The notes below the pieces were generated by a model that did no database searches, was not told the origin of the DNA, and saw nothing but the letters and a program-made list of their open reading frames with translations. Position numbers and translations under genes: made by a program. Positions 28,996 to 36,004 of a DNA stretch of 41,955 nt are shown here, piece after piece. The DNA is from a virus: positions 1 to 41,955 of IMG/VR virus record IMGVR_UViG_3300033816_000498. One strand, 5' to 3'. Position 1 is the first letter of the stretch; each line of letters begins with the position of its first letter.

Positions 28996-29538
28996 GTGAA
29001 AATCTTTGACAATGGGCTAAGTAAAGAGTTATGTTCAGATATATTTGATTGGGCTACATCCTACTATTATGGAGTCAAGGATTTACATCCCCTTGGATTT
29101 CCAAACCCTATCACCACAAAGACCAATGCCTCTTGGGATCCTCAAATTGTCAAAGACAGTTCTCCAGTGATAATCTATTTTCCACCTGATGAGATTATTC
29201 AAAAAATAAAAGAAGAGTTTATAGAGTTAAATGTTGCTAGTGCAGATGAGGCTTTGCAGATAATGGTTTACTTATGGACTCCAGGATCATACATACCATT
29301 GCATAGTGATGGCTTTGCTCAAACAGATAGGAAGGTGTTTACATCTTATGTTAACCCTCAATGGTCACTTGAGGATGGTGGAACCTTTAACTATTTGGAT
29401 AAGGATGCCAAAGAGTGGAAAGTGTTAGTTCCTTCTCAGGGATTGTTAGTCTATAACGACAATAATGAACAACACTATACAACCCCTGTGAACAAGGGAA
29501 GGCTTCGGATCTCCCTTCAAATATTTACAAGAACATAG
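28996..29538 (+). CDS. 2OG-Fe(II) oxygenase
   Basis: This 180-residue protein has iron ligands in IPLHSDGFA (His, Asp) and EQHYTTPV (His), Arg in RLRISLQIF, and DGGTFNYLD in the hairpin position. It belongs to a different subgroup from the LNDDYxGG copies. The start codon is GTG, 6 nt behind TATACT; an ATG 2 nt earlier is out of frame. Its stop lies 1 nt before the first DnaA box. Confidence 0.82.
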   Translation: MKIFDNGLSKELCSDIFDWATSYYYGVKDLHPLGFPNPITTKTNASWDPQIVKDSSPVIIYFPPDEIIQKIKEEFIELNVASADEALQIMVYLWTPGSYIPLHSDGFAQTDRKVFTSYVNPQWSLEDGGTFNYLDKDAKEWKVLVPSQGLLVYNDNNEQHYTTPVNKGRLRISLQIFTRT

Positions 29539-29591
29539 TTATCCACAGGTTCTTAGCCTTTACTTAATGAGTTATCCACAAGTTATCCACA
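29539..29591 (+). other. Cluster of three DnaA boxes (candidate origin)
   Basis: Perfect TTATCCACA boxes at 29539-29547, 29572-29580 and 29583-29591, all in the same orientation, with AT-rich sequence downstream (29592-29622). The non-coding stretch 29539-29955 (~415 nt) also holds tandem repeats, CAAACCT repeats and a terminator; I see no gene in it. Confidence 0.65.
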
Positions 29592-29628
29592 GATTAATCT
29601 TACTGATTATATTATTAGACAGTCTAGA

Positions 29629-29658
29629 AGTGGAGTAAAGTGGAGGATAGTGGAGTAT
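29629..29658 (+). repeat. 3 x 10-bp tandem repeat
   Basis: AGTGGAGTAA, AGTGGAGGAT and AGTGGAGTAT follow each other without gaps. The 10-bp period places copies on one face of the helix, as in iterons. Confidence 0.65.
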
Positions 29659-29837
29659 AGAGCCCTTTTATAGATGGCGTCGTAATCTCACTGGGGCCAA
29701 ACCTCACATCTCCAAACCTTCAAACCTCATACCACATATGCTCGATATTGTCAAACCTCATATCCCATTGTAAGGTTTGGGCATTATACATGCAAAACCT
29801 TGGTTTGTCAAGTCCTTGTATGCATGATTTTGCCCAT

Positions 29838-29862
29838 AAAAAATCTCCCAAAACCAGGGAGA
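29838..29862 (-). terminator. Intrinsic terminator
   Basis: Read on the - strand: TCTCCC, loop TGGTTTT, GGGAGA, then six T. It lies ~95 nt after the stop of the 29956-30228 gene and would end leftward transcription before the DnaA cluster. Confidence 0.8.
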
Positions 29863-29955
29863 AATTTGCCACAATCGTAATCTTATTTTGAAAAACCTTT
29901 ATCAAATATTTAAGAAACCAGGATAAAAGGTTTGTTATTCTATAGGGGTTATTTG

Positions 29956-30228
29956 TTATGGGGTTTGGTCTTGATCCCCTGGGATTTCGCCATCGGCGAA
30001 GGTGCCACTAACAGGATTATCAGTCATCGTTTGATTATAAACATTGCCCAATTGCTTGCCAATCTGATTTGCGTTTAGTCCCTCCAAAAAATCGGGGGTA
30101 AATGAAAAGAAAGGAGACAAACCAATTTTATGGGTAATAGATACAAAACCATTCCACATAGAATCGGAGAATGCTTGATATCCTTTAGGATCATTCTTAG
30201 CATATGCAGCAAAGTGTCTTGGGGTCAT
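29956..30228 (-). CDS. Small acidic hypothetical protein
   Basis: This 90-residue protein contains MTPRHFAAYAKNDPKGYQAF and IGLSPFFSFTPDFLEGL, with a Gly/Asp/Pro tail GEIPGDQDQTP. ATG 30228 was chosen over an upstream ATG because TATAAT ends 6 nt before it. It is flanked on both sides by AGGTTTG/CAAACCT repeats and followed by a terminator, a single-gene unit inside the putative origin region. Confidence 0.65.
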   Translation of the reverse strand: MTPRHFAAYAKNDPKGYQAFSDSMWNGFVSITHKIGLSPFFSFTPDFLEGLNANQIGKQLGNVYNQTMTDNPVSGTFADGEIPGDQDQTP

Positions 30229-30426
30229 AGATATATTATACACCTGATATGAAGGTTTGACATATAAAGGTTTGTATGGTATAAGCCAGGTTTGGGGAAA
30301 AGATTTGCTTCATCGTAATATGTCCAGGTTTGGGGAAAAATTTTTGATCGTTCGTAATGATGTTTTGAAAAACCTAGATGTCTGGTTTGTCCGATATGTC
30401 TGGTGGGCGCCCCCGCAGGGGCCAGA

Positions 30427-30720
30427 TTACTCTAGCGTGTTTTTCTTTTGGTATGCTAGTTCTAGAACTGTGTCTAGGTTAATGGTAGGCAATAGGTCTA
30501 CCTCTTGCTCTGTAACATCAATTAGTTTAAACAACATCTGAATGGTTTCATCAACATAGTCCTCACCTAGTGGTGTTAGAGCAGGTACCAAACCTTCTGC
30601 CACTACATAGGACAATGGCAAACCAATGTCGTTGTATTCCATAAATACGGAGAAGTTGTCATCCTCTCGATAGTCAATCCATAGTTGACCTAACATGCCT
30701 GTCTTATCTGCGTAGTCCAT
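30427..30720 (-). CDS. Hypothetical acidic protein
   Basis: This 97-residue acidic protein contains MLGQLWIDYREDDNFSVFME, LPLSYVVAEGLVPALTPLGE and VDETIQMLFKLIDVTEQEVD. It overlaps the upstream gene by 17 nt. Regular alternation of strand and helix suggests a folded domain; no family recognised. Confidence 0.6.
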   Translation of the reverse strand: MDYADKTGMLGQLWIDYREDDNFSVFMEYNDIGLPLSYVVAEGLVPALTPLGEDYVDETIQMLFKLIDVTEQEVDLLPTINLDTVLELAYQKKNTLE

Positions 30721-30940
30721 TTGCGGGTCCTTTCATCTCTAACATAAGTTTATCATACTCTTCCATAGATGTCAAACTCAAAACCTCTAGTCTGTGGTAG
30801 TTAATCAAGGGTAGGTTTCTTACCATGTAGTATCCTACTCTTTCTAAGTCTACCGCAAAATCTTGGGTAAGGAGTCTGCCTAACTGCTCTGCCATACGGG
30901 TTTCTTTATTGTGCGTTGGTTTTCGTACTGAATAAGCCAT
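30704..30940 (-). CDS. Hypothetical protein
   Basis: This 78-residue helical protein starts MAYSVRKPTHNKETRMAEQL, with LLTQDFAVDLERVGYYMVRN. AGAGGAGAT precedes the ATG, with a TACAAT -10 about 20 nt upstream. First gene of a two-gene operon. Confidence 0.6.
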   Translation of the reverse strand: MAYSVRKPTHNKETRMAEQLGRLLTQDFAVDLERVGYYMVRNLPLINYHRLEVLSLTSMEEYDKLMLEMKGPANGLRR

Positions 30941-31016
30941 AGGTATCTCCTCTGTTCTATTGTATCAAAAAGTAGGGGGAAGGGCAAGCCCCACGCCAGC
31001 CCCTCCCACCTTATTA

Positions 31017-31040
31017 ATCTAGGGGACCCACTCCCTAGAT
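31017..31040 (-). terminator. Hairpin at operon end
   Basis: ATCTAGGG (31017-31024) and CCCTAGAT (31033-31040) form a perfect 8-bp stem with an 8-nt loop, overlapping the stop of the 31035-31403 gene. No clean T-run follows on the - strand, so it may also protect a 3' end. Confidence 0.5.
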
Positions 31041-31403
31041 CTGCTCAACTAAAACTTTAGGAATGTAGGCATTGATAAACATTTGCCAGTCAACCTGTAG
31101 TTCCTTGCCTGCCTCATAGATAGTTTCCTTGGCAACATCGATAACTACCGTCGTCTCACCTAGTTCAAAGTTGGTGCCCTTGATAGCATAAATTCCAAAC
31201 CCTGTCTCTTCAAGCACGGAGTCTTGGATAAGATAACTAATCATCATACGGTTGAAGTAGGCATAGTCTTTCCACCTAGGCTTTGAATGCTGCAGGGCCA
31301 TTGCTAGGTCCCGTTGCCATTCTGTCTCACCCCAGTGGCTATATAGAACTACGTGTGCTTCATCCTCGACGTCTTTAAATACAAAGTTAATACGTGCTCC
31401 CAT
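31035..31403 (-). CDS. Hypothetical actinophage-type protein
   Basis: This 122-residue protein contains RINFVFKDVEDEAHVVLYSH, WGETEWQRDLAMAL and FNRMMISYLIQDSVLEETGF. I recall such V-L-Y-S-H-W-G-E proteins from actinophage early regions, without a known function. Last gene of the coupled 33081-31035 operon. Confidence 0.65.
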   Translation of the reverse strand: MGARINFVFKDVEDEAHVVLYSHWGETEWQRDLAMALQHSKPRWKDYAYFNRMMISYLIQDSVLEETGFGIYAIKGTNFELGETTVVIDVAKETIYEAGKELQVDWQMFINAYIPKVLVEQI

Positions 31404-31549
31404 TAGTTTTCTTCCTTCCAGGATACAATTGATAGTTGGCTTAATATTTCATTGCAGAGGTCCTCTTCATTATCTGATTCAGCCTCGTATCTAAATGTCA
31501 TGTAATCACCAGTGGGTTCAAAGATGATTTCTACTTTGTATTCGTTCAT
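31403..31549 (-). CDS. 48-residue hypothetical protein
   Basis: MNEYKVEIIFEPTGDYMTFR, EAESDNEEDLCNEIL: a beta-beta-alpha pattern typical of small phage proteins. ATG 31549 overlaps the upstream stop (ATGA); an upstream in-frame start would run into that gene. Confidence 0.6.
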   Translation of the reverse strand: MNEYKVEIIFEPTGDYMTFRYEAESDNEEDLCNEILSQLSIVSWKEEN

Positions 31550-31731
31550 TTGTTTGCTCCGATTCCTTTTGATGCTAGGTAGGTTTTCCAATTTTTACTA
31601 GTGATGTCAAACTCATCAGGAGTACGACACTCAGGACAAATGCCAAGTGCTATGTAGCCAGCATTTTCTATAAACCATAAGTTGTCGCTATCGTAACTAT
31701 CTGAACATCGTGGGCATACATATTCGGTCAT
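31546..31731 (-). CDS. Zinc-ribbon protein
   Basis: This 61-residue protein carries YVCPRCSDSYDSDNLWF and LGICPECRTPDEFD, a complete two-knuckle zinc ribbon, and then a short helix (KTYLASKGIGANK). ATG 31731 overlaps the preceding stop (ATGA). Confidence 0.65.
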   Translation of the reverse strand: MTEYVCPRCSDSYDSDNLWFIENAGYIALGICPECRTPDEFDITSKNWKTYLASKGIGANK

Positions 31732-32099
31732 ACATTTATTCCTTCGCATAGTGGGTCGTGGGGTAGTTCTTCATCAAGTATATCACCACAGAAATCACAT
31801 GTCAAGTCAGGCTCAGCCACCTGTATCTGAATGGTCAGACCATCAGGGCACGGTACCTCAGTGACAAAGTATCCTAATCTATTTACAAATCCCCAGCCAT
31901 TCCAGATATAGAGGCCTCCATCGTCCCCATCCCCAAACATCCAGATGTTGGCAGGGGATTGAGACTTAACAAACTCTACCTCACTACCATAGGTCTCAAA
32001 CATAATACCGTCAAAGGATGCATTAGTGTCAAGATGATTATCTATAGGCTTGTAAGTGGCTTCCCACTCTTCCATGGTCATCTCAATAAAGTTACCCAT
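31728..32099 (-). CDS. Hypothetical protein with C-terminal Cys motif
   Basis: This 123-residue protein contains MTMEEWEATYKPIDNHLDTN, IWMFGDGDDGGLYIWNGWG and a C-terminal CDFCGDILDEELPHDPLC (zinc-ribbon-like). ATG 32099 overlaps the upstream gene by 8 nt. Function unknown. Confidence 0.6.
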   Translation of the reverse strand: MGNFIEMTMEEWEATYKPIDNHLDTNASFDGIMFETYGSEVEFVKSQSPANIWMFGDGDDGGLYIWNGWGFVNRLGYFVTEVPCPDGLTIQIQVAEPDLTCDFCGDILDEELPHDPLCEGINV

Positions 32100-32358
32100 T
32101 GTTTTTAATCCTATCACTGATAGCAAAGGCTAGGCCATATGTTAGTTGGTATACTTCTACATAAGCGTCAAGCATACCCTCTAGATGTAGACGGTCTACG
32201 GTTTGGTCATACTGCTCATTCTCATGGTCAGTATACTCAGCCAATGCTTGCTCGGTTTGATACATAAGGTTTTTTAGTTCCCCATGTAGAATGTTTGTAC
32301 CTGATTCACCTAAGTCAATCAGTTTTTGTAGTCGTGGGTCAAGTTGTGTTGTTGTCAT
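32092..32358 (-). CDS. Helical acidic protein, paralogue A
   Basis: This 88-residue protein contains ELKNLMYQTEQALAEYTDHE and MLDAYVEVYQLTYGLAFA. The motif YTDHENEQYDQ resembles YTDYDNDEYRS in the next upstream gene, and both end in a helix around the same spacing, so they look like paralogues. Confidence 0.6.
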   Translation of the reverse strand: MTTTQLDPRLQKLIDLGESGTNILHGELKNLMYQTEQALAEYTDHENEQYDQTVDRLHLEGMLDAYVEVYQLTYGLAFAISDRIKNNG

Positions 32359-32360
32359 AG

Positions 32361-32564
32361 TTATATTGTAGCCTCTAGCACTGACAAAAAGTGGTAGCAG
32401 GCAAGAATCTGTCCATTGGTTGAGATATCCTCTATTTCTAAAGAACGATACTCGTCATTATCATAGTCAGTATAAGTATCCATTTTGGCTTGTAGTTCCT
32501 CAGAGTCTTGCTCCAAGGACAGCAGGTGCAGTCTTACATATTCTTCGAATGTATTTAGGTCCAT
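32361..32564 (-). CDS. Helical acidic protein, paralogue B
   Basis: This 67-residue protein contains EEYVRLHLLSLEQDSEELQA, then YTDYDNDEYRSLE and GQILACYHFLSVLEATI. It lies 2 nt from paralogue A. Two such short coiled helices could dimerise; function unknown. Confidence 0.6.
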   Translation of the reverse strand: MDLNTFEEYVRLHLLSLEQDSEELQAKMDTYTDYDNDEYRSLEIEDISTNGQILACYHFLSVLEATI

Positions 32565-32567
32565 ATA

Positions 32568-32768
32568 TTAATTATACGGGTTCGTGTTGATTTTTACAAC
32601 TTCACGGGGTGTGACTTCCATCACAGGTTGATACGCAGGGGATGAGCCAATACCAATAACCATTCCTCTGGCGCAAATACAGTCAGGATCTACCCTTGGT
32701 ATCTCCAGGGCAGTGACCTCAATAAGAGCATCACAGTTAGTACATACATAGTCATGCTTAGTCCACAT
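32568..32768 (-). CDS. Cys-containing hypothetical protein
   Basis: This 66-residue protein contains YVCTNCDALIEVTALEIPRV, then DPDCICARGM: C-x2-C and C-x-C, a zinc-ribbon-like site, with a beta-rich tail (EVTPREVVKIN). TAATG overlap with the upstream gene. Confidence 0.6.
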   Translation of the reverse strand: MWTKHDYVCTNCDALIEVTALEIPRVDPDCICARGMVIGIGSSPAYQPVMEVTPREVVKINTNPYN

Positions 32769-32917
32769 TAGTCAAAATACCCCTCTGCCCATAGGCCATC
32801 TAGGAAGTCTGCTGTCTTTTCTAATGCCTTCTCAGTAGGCAGTCCTTTAGAATCATAAAGAGCCTTAGTAACAACAGCCCTCATGTCCTCTAGATCTTCT
32901 ATTGTATAGCCTAGCAT
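32768..32917 (-). CDS. 49-residue helical protein
   Basis: MLGYTIEDLEDMRAVVTKAL, then KALEKTADFLDGLWAEGYFD. TAATG overlaps at both ends. Unknown function; the coupling is strong support for expression. Confidence 0.6.
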   Translation of the reverse strand: MLGYTIEDLEDMRAVVTKALYDSKGLPTEKALEKTADFLDGLWAEGYFD

Positions 32918-33081
32918 TATTCTACCTCTATCCCAGCATAAAGTGCTATAGTGTTTAGTGTAGTATGGATATGGCAGTCACATGCCTCCCCACCCATATT
33001 TTCTTCAAACTCTAGGTGAGAGTAGTTGCTTTCGTATATTTCATTTATGAGGTCGTTTATAGTATTCATGGTTTGGGTCAT
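32917..33081 (-). CDS. 54-residue hypothetical protein, first gene of operon
   Basis: MTQTMNTINDLINEIYESNY, then GGEACDCHIHTTLNTIALYA. Leaderless: TACAAT (plus 33088-33093), 6 nt, ATG. It heads a nine-gene overlapping operon to 31035. Confidence 0.65.
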   Translation of the reverse strand: MTQTMNTINDLINEIYESNYSHLEFEENMGGEACDCHIHTTLNTIALYAGIEVE

Positions 33082-33182
33082 AGATTAATTGTAGCAAAGA
33101 TATGGGAAAAAATCAAATCTATCGTAAAGAAATTTCGGGAAAAATATCACTCTATCGTAATTAAGTTTTAACAAAAATCTCA

Positions 33183-33198
33183 TGTGACCTAGATCACA
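33183..33198. promoter_or_regulatory. CRP/GlxR-type palindrome
   Basis: TGTGACCTAGATCACA is a perfect TGTGA-N6-TCACA palindrome and fits the actinobacterial GlxR form TGTGA-NNTANN-TCACA. It lies ~95 nt upstream of the leaderless -10 at 33088-33093 and touches GGGGCGCCCC. The rest of 33082-33243 holds two ATCGTAA copies and no gene. Confidence 0.7.
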
Positions 33199-33199
33199 G

Positions 33200-33209
33200 G
33201 GGGCGCCCC
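33200..33209. repeat. GGGGCGCCCC palindrome
   Basis: A 10-bp perfect palindrome 1 nt from the CRP-type site and 34 nt from the tRNA-Asp end. Copies recur at 34525 and 39914, with shorter forms at 30405 and 36325. Confidence 0.6.
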
Positions 33210-33243
33210 GATTTTTATGCATTGCGTTGCATATTTATACTTG

Positions 33244-33317
33244 CGATCCGTACGGGACTTGAACCCGTGACCTCTACCGTGACAGGGTAGCGAACTAACC
33301 AACTATTCTAACGGACC
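33244..33317 (-). tRNA. tRNA-Asp (GUC)
   Basis: Minus-strand cloverleaf: acceptor GGTCCGT/ACGGATC, anticodon stem CTACC/GGTAG with loop CTGTCAC (GTC), T arm CACGGG-TTCAAGT-CCCGT, discriminator G. It lies between the DUF932 gene and the next early operon, isolated from the other tRNAs. Confidence 0.92.
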
Positions 33318-33320
33318 ATG

Positions 33321-33347
33321 TGAGCAGTTTTTGCATCCACTTGCTCA
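33321..33347. repeat. TGAGCA/TGCTCA hairpin
   Basis: A 6-bp inverted repeat with a 15-nt loop between the DUF932 stop and tRNA-Asp. It is one of five similar hairpins at gene ends. Confidence 0.5.
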
Positions 33348-33371
33348 GGTGGCATTTATTTATTTTTTTAT

Positions 33372-34385
33372 TTATGCGTTAGTTAATTCACGCACAATTT
33401 TTAGTAAGCGATTTTTTTCTGCATTGATAGCAGGGTCAAAACCACTTGCAGATGCAAGGATTGATTCGTTAGAACCACCACGAGCAGAACGGTGCCAATC
33501 TAAACGCTCAGTAAGTGCATTGAAAGCACCCCACGCATTACCAGCAATCATTCCGTTAAACTCGCCTGTGTAGATGTCATTGATAACATCAACCTTGTTT
33601 TCCCACTTCTTGAAAGCACCCTTAGAATCCTTTTCAGGCTTTGGGTATGCAGCAAGAATGATGTCGTTAAACATCTTAGCAGAAACTTCTTGTTGAATCA
33701 TAGCGTTAGCCATGAGGTCAAAAGAATCCATGTACTTATGAGCAAGCCCAAGAGTTTCACGAGCAACGGCAACCTTACCAGATGCTGTCTGTGTGTGGCG
33801 AATCTTGAAAGATTGCTTGACACCATTCTTCTTGCGTGTAGTGTTAAGTGCAAGATTAAGAGTGTTAGCACATACAACACGAACAGGTGTAATAGATGCT
33901 TGAATAGCGATTGAGCCGTCATGTGATGTGTTGATAAGTAAATAAGTCTTTACCTTATCTGCAACACCATTAGGGTCAAGAATTGTTTCACGCTCTAGTG
34001 CTAAAGCACCGAACACGACACGACCACCCTTGATTGAGCCAGCCGTTTCCCAACGACCTCCACCATCAAGAATGTTATCACCGAATGAGAATAAATCTTC
34101 ATTCTGCATTACATGATAACGCTCACCAACGACACCAAGAATGTCGGTCTGAGAGTTATCGGTAGGGTTAGTGCGAAGAACATATTGGTAGTTCTTGTCG
34201 CTTGTTAGATGTGAGGGGGTATCCAAATCTTCCAGACGAACATTCCAATTATTTAGATTGGCAGCAGCAAGCATTTCGCTTGTTGTTTTTTCTTCTGTGA
34301 ATACGGTACCCAATCCATGCCAAGCAGGTTCACGGAAAGATGCAAAAGATGCCTTACCGTTTTGTGTTTCTAGGTCATGTGCCAT
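33372..34385 (-). CDS. DUF932 (phage/plasmid-like TIGR03299) protein
   Basis: This 337-residue protein carries the family landmarks: REPAWHGLGTVFTEEKTTSE, YHVMQNEDLFSFGDNILDGG, YLLINTSHDGSIAIQASITP, VRVVCANTLNLAL and HRSARGGSNESILASA at the C-terminus. It is widespread on phages and plasmids; the molecular function is not established. It has a strong AGGAGAAAA ribosome site and is a single-gene unit under an N11 promoter, which suggests high early expression. Confidence 0.92.
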   Translation of the reverse strand: MAHDLETQNGKASFASFREPAWHGLGTVFTEEKTTSEMLAAANLNNWNVRLEDLDTPSHLTSDKNYQYVLRTNPTDNSQTDILGVVGERYHVMQNEDLFSFGDNILDGGGRWETAGSIKGGRVVFGALALERETILDPNGVADKVKTYLLINTSHDGSIAIQASITPVRVVCANTLNLALNTTRKKNGVKQSFKIRHTQTASGKVAVARETLGLAHKYMDSFDLMANAMIQQEVSAKMFNDIILAAYPKPEKDSKGAFKKWENKVDVINDIYTGEFNGMIAGNAWGAFNALTERLDWHRSARGGSNESILASASGFDPAINAEKNRLLKIVRELTNA

Positions 34386-34418
34386 GAGTTTTCTCCTTTT
34401 TGTTGTTGTTGAATTTTA

Positions 34419-34441
34419 AGTATAGCAGGATAGACTGACAA
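34419..34441 (-). promoter_or_regulatory. N11-class promoter upstream of DUF932
   Basis: Read on the - strand: TTGTCA (plus 34436-34441), 11 nt, TATACT (plus 34419-34424) preceded by TGC. A TTGCAT at a canonical 17-nt distance also exists, so a standard -35 is an alternative here. Confidence 0.65.
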
Positions 34442-34524
34442 ATGCAAATCGGGATAGTTAAGCATGGACAAATCGGACATTTCGTAAAAGATCACCCCTA
34501 AGCATCGGCGTGTCGACTTGACAG

Positions 34525-34534
34525 GGGGCGCCCC
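34525..34534. repeat. GGGGCGCCCC palindrome
   Basis: Perfect 10-bp palindrome in the DUF932 upstream region, flanked by AAAATTTT on the right. Confidence 0.6.
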
Positions 34535-34554
34535 AAAATTTTGAGGGAAGAGAG

Positions 34555-34575
34555 GAGCAGTTTTAAAACATGCTC
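34555..34575. repeat. GAGCA/TGCTC hairpin
   Basis: GAGCA (34555-34559) and TGCTC (34571-34575) around GTTTTAAAACA, followed by AGG. It lies 3' of the 34597-35013 gene. Confidence 0.5.
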
Positions 34576-34596
34576 AGGTTTATTAGTAGCCCCCTA

Positions 34597-35013
34597 CTAA
34601 ATTTCTATACGGTCAACACTGGATGATAAGTAAGTTACTTCTTCACCATATGAGACTGAATCAAAATCAATATCATGAATTAGATTCTGTGCACTCTCTT
34701 CATCACGTGCATTTACTGTAATTGAATACTGAACTGTAACTTCTAGTTCAAATTCTTTTGACAATTCAAATCCGCAAATGTCTGCAATTTCTTGTGCAGT
34801 AGACTCATCGATTGTTCCGTGCTCCATTGCTTCCAAGGTCCACTCTTGCATTTCATTACGCATACGGTTACGCTCTGCAGCCTCGCCATATGAGCGTTGG
34901 GTTACCTTTTGGATGTGCTCTTCAAGTTGCTGAATGCGTTCTTTATTTTGCACAAGAGTGGTTTCTAAAAACTCTCGTGTCATGTAGTGATTGTCGATTA
35001 CTGGCTGGTCCAT
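34597..35013 (-). CDS. Coiled-coil hypothetical protein
   Basis: This 138-residue protein starts MDQPVIDNHYM, followed by a long coiled-coil-like helix (TTLVQNKERIQQLEEHIQKV) and a beta-rich C-terminal part (FELEVTVQYSITVNARDEES). ATG 35013 follows AAAGAGG. An ACT-like or ferredoxin-like fold is possible for the C-terminus. Single-gene unit under an N11 promoter. Confidence 0.65.
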   Translation of the reverse strand: MDQPVIDNHYMTREFLETTLVQNKERIQQLEEHIQKVTQRSYGEAAERNRMRNEMQEWTLEAMEHGTIDESTAQEIADICGFELSKEFELEVTVQYSITVNARDEESAQNLIHDIDFDSVSYGEEVTYLSSSVDRIEI

Positions 35014-35044
35014 GGGGGCCTCTTTCTGTTTGTTGGTTAATTTA

Positions 35045-35067
35045 ATTGTACTGTAGTGCACTGACAA
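35045..35067 (-). promoter_or_regulatory. N11-class promoter
   Basis: TTGTCA (plus 35062-35067), 11 nt, TACAAT (plus 35045-35050). This is the only copy without the TG extension. Leader of ~30 nt to ATG 35013. Confidence 0.65.
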
Positions 35068-35149
35068 ATTAGGTGCCACTCCCCCAGGGGACTTTAGCCA
35101 AATGAATGGATTGGATCCATAGTCTTGGATTGAACCAGGGGGAGAGGCG

Positions 35150-35172
35150 TGAGCAGTTTAGCGACATACTCA
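35150..35172. repeat. TGAG/CTCA hairpin (imperfect GAGCA type)
   Basis: TGAGCAGTTT...TACTCAGG: same element as at 34555 with one stem mismatch. It lies 3' of the 35190-35612 gene. Confidence 0.4.
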
Positions 35173-35189
35173 GGTCGTTTATTATCTAA

Positions 35190-35612
35190 TTATAGATAAC
35201 GGGCAACGGCTTGATAAGTTGATGTAGAAACTGTTTCCTCATCTGTCATCTTTAGTATGCGAATAGCGTTAGAGATTTCCTCTTTCTGCTCACGATAGTT
35301 ATAGACAGACATTGACTCAAAATCCTTTACAGGCTCTTTAGGCAAGTCTGCTTCTGATACTGTTAGGTCGAAGTCAATGTTTAACTGATTATTCCATGAA
35401 CGGAAGTTTGTACGGAAGTTTTCAGCCTTCTTGATGTTGGCAATAGCATAAGCAGTAACTTCCTTCTTATACTTTTCCATAGCCTTTTGGTGCTTTGCTT
35501 CGTTGGCTTCTTGTGATGTGTAGTCAAGTTCTAACTTAGCAAGTGCTTGCTCTAGTGCCTTGATTACCTTTGGTGTTGCGATTTTAACTGAGATTGCTTT
35601 CTGTCGTGCCAT
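35190..35612 (-). CDS. Helical hypothetical phage protein
   Basis: This 140-residue protein is strongly helical: VIKALEQALAKLELDYTSQE, KHQKAMEKYKKEV, then DFDLTVSEADLP and REQKEEISNAIRILKMTDEE. Basic N-terminus. AAGGAA precedes ATG. I see similar proteins in actinophage early regions but have no function for them. Confidence 0.65.
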   Translation of the reverse strand: MARQKAISVKIATPKVIKALEQALAKLELDYTSQEANEAKHQKAMEKYKKEVTAYAIANIKKAENFRTNFRSWNNQLNIDFDLTVSEADLPKEPVKDFESMSVYNYREQKEEISNAIRILKMTDEETVSTSTYQAVARYL

Positions 35613-35651
35613 TGGGTCTGTTCCTTTTCTTTTAGTTTGTTAGGGGGTTGG

Positions 35652-35677
35652 TGAGCCTTTTTTCACTATCATGCTCA
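35652..35677. repeat. TGAGC/GCTCA hairpin
   Basis: TGAGC (35652-35656) and GCTCA (35673-35677), followed by GGATAC. It lies 3' of the 35734-35901 gene. Confidence 0.45.
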
Positions 35678-35733
35678 GGATACTTCTCGCCCCTTATTTA
35701 TAGTGCCTGTACGCCCGACACTTAGTAATTAGA

Positions 35734-35901
35734 TTACTTAGCCGTCCAAGTTGTGTAACGAACTGAACCATTTACATCTAACTTAACACGAACTGATTGT
35801 CCGTTTGGGTTAGGTGTGATTTCTGTGATTGTTCCTGTTACCTTTGACTTCTGTGTTGTGTAGAGGTCTCCGACTTTGTATGTTGCTGTTGCTACTGACA
35901 T
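35734..35901 (-). CDS. Small beta-barrel (KOW/SH3-like) protein, copy 1
   Basis: This 55-residue protein contains YKVGDLYTTQKSKVTGTITE, then VRVKLDVNGSVRYTTW. Successive beta strands with a G-D-L-Y turn suggest an SH3/KOW-like barrel. It shares its pattern with the next gene (GDLFTTSKTGVTGRI). A sigma70-like promoter (TTGACA, 18 nt, TATACT at plus 35944-35973) precedes it. Confidence 0.6.
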   Translation of the reverse strand: MSVATATYKVGDLYTTQKSKVTGTITEITPNPNGQSVRVKLDVNGSVRYTTWTAK

Positions 35902-35943
35902 TGTATTTCCTTTTCTGTTAGAGGGTTGTTTTCGTTATACCTA

Positions 35944-35973
35944 AGTATAACATTTTGCTTGTAAAAATGTCAA
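35944..35973 (-). promoter_or_regulatory. Sigma70-type promoter
   Basis: TTGACA (plus 35968-35973), 18-nt spacer, TATACT (plus 35944-35949). The -35 is one arm of TGTCA-N10-TGACA with its partner at 35983-35987, a possible operator. Confidence 0.6.
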
Positions 35974-36004
35974 ATCGAAATCTGACATTTCTCACATTTT
36001 GAGA

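Larger units (their letters stand above)
29698..30342. repeat. Dispersed CAAACCT/AGGTTTG repeat field
   Basis: CAAACCT at 29698-29704, 29713-29719, 29721-29727, 29752-29758; AGGTTTG at 29773-29779, 30253-30259, 30268-30274, 30288-30294 and 30336-30342, plus several imperfect copies (near 29795, 29893, 29927, 30370). Copies occur on both sides of a small gene (29956-30228). The last two are followed by GGGGAAAA. Candidate binding sites for a replication or repressor protein. Confidence 0.6.

Noticed and set aside
29698-30342. CRISPR array
   Set aside because: The CAAACCT/AGGTTTG units are short, occur in both orientations with irregular spacing and surround a gene; there are no repeat-spacer units or cas genes.
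33183-33209. Terminator formed by the CRP-type and GGGGCGCCCC palindromes
   Set aside because: The 10-bp GC palindrome has no loop of its own, and the TGTGA-N6-TCACA spacing recurs exactly at several sites without T-runs, which fits operators better than terminators.
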